NCBI GenBank assembly: GCA_024741835.1
Contig: JAENRP010000309.1
Span: forward strand, 1-52,776
Origin: Diplocarpon mali
Lineage: Eukaryota > Ascomycota > Leotiomycetes > Helotiales > Drepanopezizaceae
Length of the DNA stretch: 52,776 nucleotides
Direction: 5' to 3'
A model generated the notes under the pieces. It saw only the letters and a list, made by a program, of their open reading frames with translations. It was not told where the DNA came from and ran no database searches. The stretch's first letter is position 1, and every line of letters starts with the position of its first letter. The position numbers and the translations under genes are program-made. Below are positions 44,113 through 52,776 of the stretch, piece after piece.

Positions 44113-45772
44113 CTACCTCCCCCCTTTGAAAAACTGCGCCTGCGCAGTTGTATCTATAGGCGTATTGTCCTCTAGGTCCTTATAATCGTCAACTCTATTA
44201 TTATATGACCTAAGCCAGCTTGATAGCGCCCTTAGTAGCCCCTTAGCTTAAACGTTTTTTAAATGGAAGTTTTAAATAGCATACGGCGCCATTATAGCGT
44301 TAGAGCATAGGTACTATTCGAGGTCTTTATCAGCTCCTTTCCACTTAATCTAATATTTGAGCTTTTGAGCTTGAATACAAGATCTAATTATTGCTTCTAT
44401 CTCCTACTCCTCCTATTCTAGTAGTACTTTAATTAAGGCAAGAGGTTCCTAAACTTGTCTTAGCAAGGGGTTTTGAATATATTTACGCAGTAAGTGCGAG
44501 TGGAAAACAGGGTAGATCGAATAGAGCGAATCAGGCAATTATAGCTTTTAGCTTTCTCCTAGCTTTTCTAGTACTTTTACTAAGCCGTACTACTTATCAG
44601 AGAGCTTCCGGCTCGGCCGATCAAGCTTCTAGTTTTTAGTACTAATTAGTACATCATCTCCTACAGTCTAATCAACTAGCTGGCGGTAAAGGTCTGCGAG
44701 CTGTTTCATTTTAGCCTATTATACTTAAAGAGATAATTGAGCGAATTAGACTACTTTTTAAGCTCTAGTAGCTATATAGAGCGCCGTTTTACGATTTACT
44801 CTTTTAGTTGCTATCTATAAAGGCTTTAAGTTAATTAAATTCCAAGAGGAGCGAGCTTTATAGCCGTTTAGCACTTAGAAAGGGGAAATTTGCCCTAGCG
44901 ATTCGTAAGGCAAGGTCAATTAGGCAATATCTATTAAAGGCAAGAGACGACTCTAATTGTCTTAATAGTATAAGTAGAATAGTCTAAGGTGTTATTTTAA
45001 GTACTAGTTCATAATCTCAGTTTGGCCGTCGACATTAGGGTTATAAGCTATAGTTAGCTTAACCTTTGTACTTAATATCTAATAGAGTTCTTTCTAAAAG
45101 GCAAAGACGAATTAAGCGCCTCTATCTAATAGAATCGAGTTAGGTATGCCGAAATAGCATATCTAATAAATTAAAAACAACTCTGCAAGGCCTTTTGCAT
45201 CAACTATCTTATAGTATAGGATCGATACTGCCTTCTTTAACAATCGGTCTATTATCACTAGTGCAAAGTCGTAGCCGAGTTCGTCAAGCGGAAGCTCTAT
45301 AAAATCCATTATCAAGTATTAGTAAGCTCATTCGGGAATTGGCAAGGGTTATAGGAAACCAGGGGTCTTATTATAATAAGCTTTCATTCTCGAATAATAA
45401 TAGTTCTAAATATAAGTACTAACGTTGCTACTAAGGCTTTTCTAATAGTATTTTCTTCCTATTAAAAGTCTTATTTTCCTAATTCTAGTGTATGCGACGC
45501 AAGGTTGCTTATGCATATAACGAATTAGGGCTATCTGCAGTTTAGGAGGTTGAGATGGCATAATAAGTCTACCTTAGAAGAAGAGTTTGCCTTAGCTAAG
45601 TTCGTAGTCGAGGCTATGGCTTTGCGCCTCGTCTCAGAACTTCTATAGCTTAAGGGAGGTCTTATTAGCTTAAATGACTTCGTCGATAATATAGTAGTTT
45701 GCTATATCGTACTCGACCTTAGACATTAGGTCGGCAGGTGCCTCTATTAGCGCGATTGGCATAATCGTTACT

Positions 45773-45840
45773 CGTAGGCCGGGCTTAGGAGTGGAATTGA
45801 TCTGCGCTAAAGTTACCTATAGGCCGGGCTCAGGAGTGGA
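45773..45840. repeat. Two palindromic motifs before G2 integrase
   Basis: Copies 45 bp apart: ACTCGTAGGCC / GGGCTTAGGAGTGG, then ACCTATAGGCC / GGGCTCAGGAGTGG. G1 has only one copy at this place. The added 45 bp keep the frame. Confidence 0.87.
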
Positions 45841-47699
45841 ATTGCCTTTAGTAGCAAGTACTTCTATAGAGAGCTTATCATTAGGTAAGAGCTGCTAGTA
45901 GCGTAAAGCTCGTTTCCTAGCCTTAAGAGGAGTCAGCTCCTAATCTCGACGTAAGAGTATATCAGCTAGCGTATTCGTTATACCTATTTAGTATATAATA
46001 AGGAAGTTGAAATCAGTAAAGAACTCCGCCTAGCGAGCCTACTGGGCTATTAAGTCCTTAGTTATTATAAAGTACTTAAGGGCTTTATAATCTATATATA
46101 TATATACTATTTTCTAGGCCTTAAGTAGCTCTGCCTTATACTAGTAGAACGATTTAAAAATCGCTAAGAGCTCTTTATTATAAATAGGGTAATTCAGCTT
46201 AGCATTATTTATAGTCTTTAAGAAGTACCTAATTAAGTAGTAGTTATTATCTTCCTAAAGCTAAGAGAGTACGCCAGCAACTACTCTATCGGAGGCGTCG
46301 GTCTTAAGCCTTATCTGCTTCTAAGGGTAATAGTAGCATAAGATCAGGGTTGTTTAAAGGCTTAAGCGCAAAGCTTCCTAAGCTTCCTTATAAGCGTTAT
46401 TAAAATTAAAAGAAACGTTTCCTATAAGAGCTATTAAAGGTCGGCAGATACGGCTATAGCTTTAAATGAACCTTCGGTAGAAATTACAAAACCCTAGGAA
46501 GCTTTATACGCTATATACGTTCTTAGCGTATTTCTACTCCTAAATAACTAAAACCTTATTAAGGTTTACCTCAATTCTGTAAACTCTGATAATAAATCCT
46601 AGGAACTTAGTCTTAGTAACTCTGAACTCGCTTTTCTTAATATCTACTTGCAAGCTATAGCATTAGAGAATTCCTAAGATCTTCTTAATATGAATCTTAT
46701 AGTCAAGGGAGTTTTCTAAGTAGATTAGAATATTATCTAAGTAAGTAGAGTAGAAATCGTTAAAGTGGTTAAGGAGAATATTATTAATAAACCTCTAAAA
46801 GGTAGCAGGCCTATTTGTTAGCCCGAATGGCAAAACCTTATATTTATAGGTCTTATAACGCATGCGAAAGGTAGTTAGGTCCTCTGCGTTAGCTAATATG
46901 CGGATATAGTAGAAGGCTTATTATATATCGATTTTTATAAAAACACAAGCTTTCAATATACGTACTATTATCTTATTAATAAGTGGAATCAGGTAGGGGT
47001 CTTTCTTTATTAAGGCGTTCAGTTTCCGGTAATCGACGTATAAATGTAAGGAGCTATTAGTTTTTCTAATAAAGAGGATTAGGGCTGCCTAAAGGGAACT
47101 CGAAGCTTTGATAAATCCTTTATGCAGGTTCTCGAGAATATAGCTCTTGACCTTTAAGAGCTATTCATTAGTAAGGCAGCAAAGGGGTTCGATTATTAAG
47201 TTATTCTCGCCTATTAGCTCGATTTTATAATCTACCCTTAGTCTGGGTTCTAATAGCTGATCAAAGGCCTAGCGATTGAAGACGTTCTTAAACTCAGCGT
47301 ATTAAGGCGGGAGCTTTTAGTCTATTAGCTTATTGTTGCTTTTATACTTAGCTTGCAGCGCTAAACTAAGGCTAAAGGAGCTAATTTCAGCTTGCCTAAC
47401 CGATTCTTAGCAATTGATTTCTTAGTCTAGATCGTAAATAGAGCTTACAAATATAAACTCTTCAAGTACCAGTTCTTAAGTTTATATAGCTTATCTTACC
47501 CTAGTTATAAAGCAGTAGTAGAGGGCGCCGATTACTAAGGCTAAGATTAGGCTAATCTAGCAAGCCGTCTTTAAAGGAGCGGTTCTCTTTACTAGGAGAG
47601 GGAGCAAGGGATCTAGTACTCTTAGCAAGGCCTTCTTTATATAGTTTAGATCTCTTTTCAAGTCTTTAAAGAAACTGCTATCCTTAAGTTTGCAAAAGG

Positions 47700-47771
47700 C
47701 CACTCGCAGGCTAGGACTAGGAGTAGGATTCAAGTTTACAGTTTTTACTCGCAGACTAGGACTAAGAGTAG
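47700..47771. repeat. Two palindromic motifs in G2 protease-RT spacer
   Basis: Copies at about 47700-47724 and 47745-47769 (ACTCGCAGGCTAGG / GACTAGGAGTAGG type). They correspond to the two G1 copies at 4768-4838 and encode an NPTPSPSLRV repeat on the minus strand. Confidence 0.85.
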
Positions 47772-48330
47772 GATTCGAGTTCTTACTTGCTAGCACTAAG
47801 AGCTAGGCTTAGGCCATTCTTAGGTCTTTGTCCTTAGCATCTATTATAGCTGCTTAACAATCGACGTCTTACTAGGCTATTAAGGGTTTTATTAGCTGTA
47901 AGAGATCGATTAGTATATATCAATCAAAGTAAGGGATAATAGGCATATCCTTAGGCTAGGAGATACTGTTTTTTTCCCTTTCTATAGGATTATTTAAGGT
48001 TATAATACTCTAGGAACTTCCTACTGATCAAAACATCAGTAGCTCTTAAGCTTATGATTAGGAAAGGGAAGTTTATTCATCGCCTATCGATTATAAGGGT
48101 AAGTAAGATAGCGAATCGAATGGTTTCTCCCTTAAGGCTATTATAGCCAATAAGGGTAATCGGTTTAGGCAGTTTAATAAACTTCACCTTAAGTCTTTAA
48201 AAGAGCTAGTATACTAAAGACGTCTTAATAATACTGAAAATATTAGCTTTATTATTAATATAGGCAACTGTTTTAATAAATGATCCATTTCAAGCTAGTT
48301 CTATAGGAACTAAGAATTAGCGGCTGCTTA

Positions 48331-49740
48331 TTAATAGGCGGGAATTAAAATCCAAGTCTTTCTATAAATTGTAACCTATGCTATAATAAGAGTCTTTGCC
48401 ATAGCTTAGCAGTTTCCTAATAGCAGGTCATTTTCCATCTCAACTTTAGCTACTATAAACCCGCCCTACTTCTTTAGCTTAGGGCAGTCTATTATATAGT
48501 GACTAAGGGCTTTGCAGTTATAGTAAAGACCGGACAACGGCTTCGGGCTAGCAGACCTTTCTTAATAGGCCGCTGGCGAGAGGGAATAAGTATAGGGAGC
48601 TAAGGAAGTAGCTATAGCTATAGGTCTTTATAACTCCCTTTTTAGTATGCTAGGGACGCAGTCCTTTAAAGGGGAGAACGCGATAGTAAGAGCAACTTAT
48701 CAAGCGTTATAGGCTTCTTCTTATTTAATATTATAAGCCTCGCGGTCTGTAATAGTTAAGAACTTATCTAAAGTAGTATAATTATTATTTATTTTATACT
48801 TCTTTATTCGAAGGTCGTTCTTTAAGGCTAAGGAGACCTTTTTATAAATGTTATCAAATTAGTAAGACTAATCGATCTTACTAGCTATTATAAGGGTAAT
48901 GAACTTAGATCGGAACTTGTTATAGGATATTAAACCTATAGTTAGCCTACTATATTTAAGCTTAGCAGATTAAATATAGTTATAGTTAAAGAACCTCTGA
49001 TCTAAGACCTTAAGGATATTAGCAGCGTATATAAACTTACTAGCAAAGATAGGATCTATATATTATAGGATTAGGTTCTAAGCTTTACCTATTATACACT
49101 TAAAGTAGGTAGTAATCTAGTCCTCTTTTAAAGTAAAGTTGCCTAAGTACTCTTAAATAAATACCTTTATAGCGATCTTTTAAGCGTTATAGGTGATTTC
49201 GCCCTAGTAGTTGCTAAAATAGGTTTAAAGGTACTTAATTTGATAAGGGTTAACGGCTAGGACTAAAGGTCGGATAATTAGGAGGTAATAGTCTAAGGGA
49301 GGCAGCAAGTCGGCAGTAAAGGACCGAGTATTCTAAAGGCTAGTACTTAAGGAAAAAGGGGCGGCAGTATTATTTTAGAAAGCAGCGGCTATAGCAGCGC
49401 TAATAAGGTTTGCGATTTCGGCCTGCTAAGCAGCTAAGAAGAGAGGGGCCGATATAGTAAGGGTAGACGTCGGTTCTTCCTTAACTTCAATCAATAGAAG
49501 GGGAGTATTTTAAGAATCCACTTGCAGTCTAGGACTAGGAGTGAAATCGGTACTAAAGGAGGTTTCTTCCTAAGTGGGCTTAAGAGGGGGAATATCTCTA
49601 GGACTAGGGTTGGCAGTAAGGCCTATAGAACTAGTAGAACTAGTAGCAGTAAGGCCTATAGAACTAGTAGCAGTAAGGCCTAGTAGTAGAGGTGCGGTTA
49701 ACCTTTCACTTCTCCTAAGTGGCATAAGATTAGAGGTCAT
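48331..49740 (-). pseudogene. gag: gag of gypsy G2
   Basis: Minus-strand counterpart of G1 gag. The ATG at 49740 matches the G1 ATG at 2771. The zinc-knuckle region is near 48520-48475 (YYNCKALSHYIIDCPKLKK; the first Cys is again Tyr, as in G1, so either both decayed at this base or the shared parent already had it). A motif copy lies at 49518-49543. The plus-strand ORF at 49574-49768 is a shadow of the 27-bp repeat region. Confidence 0.8.
49518..49543. repeat. Palindromic motif in G2 gag
   Basis: Arms CCACTTGCAGTC and GACTAGGAGTG; same site as 2986-3011 in G1, so this insertion predates the split of the two elements. Confidence 0.82.
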
Positions 49741-50742
49741 AAGTACTAACTCTCTCTATATTATCTGATTTAGTCTAAAGGGACCTAATGCTAAATAGTG
49801 ACCTATTTAAAAGGGGGAAGATCAGTATAGGCAAAGCTGTATACGTTCTTAAAGCCTTCTAATAGAGTATATATTAAGGTATCGTAGGTTTATAGATCTT
49901 AAGAAAGAAGGTTTTACTTTAAGATCACGTCTCTTTACTAATCAAGAGTTGCAATAAGGTTGCCTAAGGGTGCAGTGCAAATCTAAGGAAGTAGGGTTCG
50001 AGGATCTAAAGCTTATTACTCTACTAAAGTTGACCTAGTCTCTAATAGTATAGTATAACCTACTAAGGCTAACTAAGTCTCTATATATATATATAGGTAT
50101 AGGTCCCCCAGTTTCATACCTAAGTGTTTCAAAGGAAGGAGTAAGGGGCTTCGAAGAGTATAAGGAGAGTTATCGATAAGTATAGGTCGATAGGAAGTAT
50201 AGAGAAGGTCGACGACTTATTCGCAAGGAGAGGTCTTCGAGGAGTCGAGTTATATTCGAGGCTTTCGCAAAAAAGGGGGAGTATCGAAGAGTATAAGGAG
50301 AGTTATCAACGAGTATATTATTAACAAGTATAAGGTCGATGAAAAAGAGTAGTATAGAGTATTTGTAAGGGAGAGAGAGAGTTAAGAAGAGAAAAGTTAT
50401 TATACTACTCTAGGCAGCAGCCTACGCTAGCGAAGCGAAGGCATAGTAAATGATTTTTTTTTTTTTTTTTTTTTTTAAATTGAAATTAAAAGTGAATTTC
50501 CATTTGCAAAATAGAGTAGATTAGTTAAGAAAACGAGCTGATCTTGTATTCGAAGGTTATTGCTTAGCTTTCTCTAAAAACTAGATCAGTAAGATCTAGG
50601 CGCTACGTACGAGTTGCTTAGGGTAGTTCGTAGTAGAAGTGTCGAGATCGAGAGATCGAGTTGCTTAAGGCAGTTCGAAGTGACAATTCTAAAGGGGGTA
50701 GATATTAAGCTTCTTAGCGGAGGTTGAGTTGATCTTTTCTTA
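49741..50742 (-). other. Leader of gypsy G2 with 23-base homopolymer
   Basis: Untranslated leader, no gene. It contains a T23 run on the plus strand (50454-50476), where G1 has only seven A on the coding strand. It also contains repeated GAGTATAAGGAGAGTTATC words near 50156 and 50287 and several ATCGATAAGTATA-type words. Confidence 0.7.
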
Positions 50743-51002
50743 TATTACAACTTGCTCTCAAGCGTATAGAAGGCGAGAATCAAATGACGCTAACTGTATT
50801 ACCTTAAGAGGTATGCTATATAATTGAGAAGAAAAGATAAAGAAGAAGAGAGAGTCCTTAGTAGAGCTCCTCTAGAATAAGTACAGGTGCTTCGCTAGCG
50901 TGCATATAATCCAGCCACCTCGCTACCTTAGCGTTAGCGTGCACCTGACTTCGACACGTGATATAACCGTTCACATGATGTGCACGTGATGCGGCCGTAA
51001 TA
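50743..51002 (-). repeat. 5' LTR of gypsy G2
   Basis: 260 bp, plus-strand TATTACAACTTGC to GCGGCCGTAATA, followed by ATCAG. It is related to the 251-bp G1 LTR and keeps CACGTG near 50956 and 50984. Confidence 0.94.
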
Positions 51003-51007
51003 ATCAG

Positions 51008-52587
51008 AGATTCGAGTCTCATTTTCTAAGGTATTCTTATTACAAATAGCTATATAATTATTGCAAAAGGCTATAAAGCTACTAATTCTATAAAGTTTGT
51101 CTAAGCGCATTTTAAAAAGGTGCCCTTGTTTTATTATTACTATAATAGGGTTACTATTATTAGTAATAGGTCGTAAGATCTCTTTTTACTTCATTTTTAC
51201 AATTATACAAGTTAGCTAAGATTTTGAACTAAGTGCTTAGGAAGTCTATCGACTTATCTTCTTTATAGATAAAGTGAGTTTCACATTTGATTAAGAGCCG
51301 ACCTACCTATTAAGGCTTTTAGAAGCTGGCCCTTATCCGATCAGTAGGATCTAATAATCTAAGACTTGCTTTTTAATAAAATTAACTTATAGGCCAGGAC
51401 TGCAAGTAAAAATCGGAATTTCTTTATTAGTAGCATTTGCATCCCTCTTTATCGAAACAACTTAATTATAAAGACTAAGGCCAATTAATTAAAGAGGTTT
51501 AAAGTAAGCTATAAGCTAATAGGCTCTTTTACTTTTTGCTATTATAACTAAGAGGTAAAGTCTATAATACATCCAAAGGACTTATTAAATAAGACTAAAC
51601 ATTATATTATAAAGAAAATAAGAAGGTATAAAGGTCGCATTATCTATAGGGCAGAAGTAATAAAGGTATATCTCTACTTCTTATCTTATAATAAAGAGGA
51701 ATATACTTATTAAAGCACTATTATTAATAGTAAAATTGTCGGTTAAGAAGCAGCATCCGAAGGGTTTAAGTATCACAATTGACCCTTCTTCTTCTATTTC
51801 CTCTTGCTATTTATTGCTTAATAATATCGAAAAGAAAGAATTGTTCTATTTAATTAGCTCTAATGCCTTTAAGGCTTTAGGATTAGCCTTGAATTTTACA
51901 GCACTTAAAGATGCTTCTATTATTAATAGGTTAAATTTGCATATCTTTAAAGAGATAAAGAATTAATTATTAAAGTGGATTAGAAAAAGATCGATATCTT
52001 CTACTATATAAAGAAGTTCGAAGTATTTAATAGTTTCATTAATATTAAATCCTTTATAATTAAGACTATAGTAAATCGAAAGAGAGCGAATATAAAAGTT
52101 GCAAAGTCTTCTTCCTTCGATTCCTACGCTAGGAAGATACTATCGAAAGCGAGTCTTTATTGCAAAGGATATTTAAATATTATATTATTCTCTAAGCTTA
52201 AGGTTAAGAATGACCGATTAAGGCATATTGCTATAATTATAAATATCTTAATTAATAGATTCCTCTTTGTATTCTCTTTCTCGCAAGATAAAATAGTCTC
52301 GCTTAGCATCTGAGAGACTAGGTTCTTAACTTTTATAATTATTAAAGAATTGAATAATATCCGTAAGGGCGAACTCATTTAAGATAAGCTATTAAATCTG
52401 TCTAACGGCTCTCCTAATTATCTCTAGAGTAATAGGAATAGGGTCTTCCCTTATATTATTATTTCTAAAACAGTTGCATATAGATATAAAGAAGTTAAGA
52501 ACTAGCTCCTTTAAGTTATTAAAGAAGGAGTTTAAGTAAGCGCGCAATCCTTTAATTTTAAATTGCAAATCAGCTAAAGTAGCTATT
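51008..52587 (-). pseudogene. U2, N-terminal/central part: paralogue of U1
   Basis: A minus-strand frame with TAA/TAG at former Gln codons aligns with U1. IIQFFNNYKS near 52350-52320 matches IIQFFINYKKLN in U1. KFKANPKALKALELIK near 51895-51850 matches KFKVALKALKLFYN. EVEIYLYYF..PSYFLYNI (about 51690-51590) matches EVEIYRYHF..PSAFLYNI, followed in both by SLI, a two-residue gap of former Gln codons, and MYYxLYL. A palindromic motif is at 51385-51408. A plus-strand 76-codon stretch at 51736-51966 is a shadow. The gene was cut downstream by G2 (resumes at 37487) and upstream by a copia LTR at 52588, so its N-terminus is missing. Function unknown. Confidence 0.6.
51385..51408. repeat. Palindromic motif in U2
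   Basis: Arms ACTTATAGGCC and GGACTGCAAGT. It is near the position of the U1 copy at 33908-33933 (both follow the conserved MYYxLYL block by about 40-60 residues), so it may be an ancestral shared insertion. Confidence 0.78.
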
Positions 52588-52776
52588 TGTTGAGATGGGT
52601 GATACAGCTATCACTCTGATGTATTATCATATGACCCTACTGCTTAGTCAGTAGGATGTTAACACGTATATAGCTATAGGGAAGAAAGGGGTAACCTTCC
52701 TTCCCTAACTCTTACTAATATATCGACCATCGACCTTTAGAAGTTTCCTATACCTACTGCGCCGACTCACTTAAGC
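52588..52776 (+). repeat. LTR of an A/B/C-family copia element, cut by the window end
   Basis: The first 189 bases of the 195-bp LTR, starting TGTTGAGATGGGTGATACAGC. It is the best-preserved LTR of the family, with more C and G than the others. It could be a 5' LTR of a full element or a solo LTR; the window stops before the end. Confidence 0.92.

Larger units (their letters stand above)
44130..48330 (-). pseudogene. pol: pol of gypsy G2
   Basis: Minus-strand counterpart of G1 pol. The chromodomain-like end is at about 44400-44300, integrase about 45550-44600, RNase H about 46320-45900, RT about 47170-46500 with YLDNI near 46745-46725, and protease about 48250-47850. The motif pair at 47700-47771 and the pair at 45773-45840 lie in frame. 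TAA/TAG stops occupy Gln positions, but not always the same ones as in G1, so the two copies decayed separately. Confidence 0.86.
37493..51002 (-). mobile_element. Ty3/gypsy element G2, sister of G1, split by G3
   Basis: Minus-strand chromovirus-like element flanked by ATCAG (37488-37492, 51003-51007). Without G3 and its duplication it is 7,150 bp, against 7,108 bp for G1. The LTRs are 260 bp: 50743-51002 (5') and 37493-37657 plus 44018-44112 (3', interrupted). Gene content is as in G1. The RT box reads YLDN near 46720-46750, losing only the second Asp. Differences from G1 include one additional palindromic motif, a changed gag repeat and a 23-base homopolymer in the leader. Confidence 0.94.

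Noticed and set aside
51736..51966. Plus-strand 76-codon ORF as a separate gene
   Set aside because: The start is a TTG, and the minus strand here carries the U2 frame, which aligns with U1; the plus-strand reading does not.
1..52776. tRNA or rRNA genes
   Set aside because: No cloverleaf with A/B boxes or rRNA core segment was recognised by eye; a covariance-model scan was not possible here.

Overview
The window looks like a stretch of filamentous ascomycete (Pezizomycotina) heterochromatin. I found no intact host gene. It is a deeply nested pile of LTR retrotransposons, all carrying a repeat-induced point mutation (RIP)-like signature: very high A+T, enrichment of TpA, almost every Gln codon of the recognisable reading frames turned into TAA or TAG, and nearly pure transitions between LTR pairs. 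Most ORFs longer than 60 codons are fragments left between such stops or shadows on the other strand.

Layout from the left. A Ty1/copia element (copy A; LTRs outside the window) occupies 1-1527, 8636-8664 and 14741-15867. It was split by a Ty3/gypsy chromovirus-like element G1 (1528-8635, 5-bp duplication CTAGA), by a second copy of its own family (copia B, 8665-14740, duplication TCCTT), and by another minus-strand copia element E starting at 15868. E was split by a third copia family, D (16877-30549, minus, duplication AATTT). D was split by copia C (22718-28776, minus, same family as A and B, duplication AAGGG). E resumes at 30555-32285 and then stops abruptly at a TGTTAGG junction. A 65-N gap lies at 32579-32643.

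From 32644 to 37492 and again from 51008 to 52587 lies non-retroviral sequence coding on the minus strand. It contains two head-to-tail, RIP-decayed copies of a large protein family that I do not recognise (U1, about 1,175 codons, and U2, cut by later insertions). U2 was split by gypsy element G2 (37493-51002, minus, duplication ATCAG, same family as G1). The 3' LTR of G2 was split by a different, less decayed gypsy element G3 (37658-44012, plus, duplication CATAT/TATAT). A fourth LTR of the A/B/C copia family starts at 52588 and runs off the window.

The most unusual signal is a short hairpin-like motif of about 24-28 bp. Its left half is ACTCsTAGGCC, its right half is GGCCTasGAGT, and it often carries CCA/TGG extensions. 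More than 40 copies sit in the A/B/C copia family, both gypsy G1/G2 copies, copia E and the unknown U genes. Where I could check, they lie in frame. Copy number differs between sister elements (10, 9 and 7 in the same copia array; one versus two at a gypsy site). I saw none in copia D or gypsy G3. This looks like a short repeat that spreads or expands inside coding sequence of otherwise unrelated elements.
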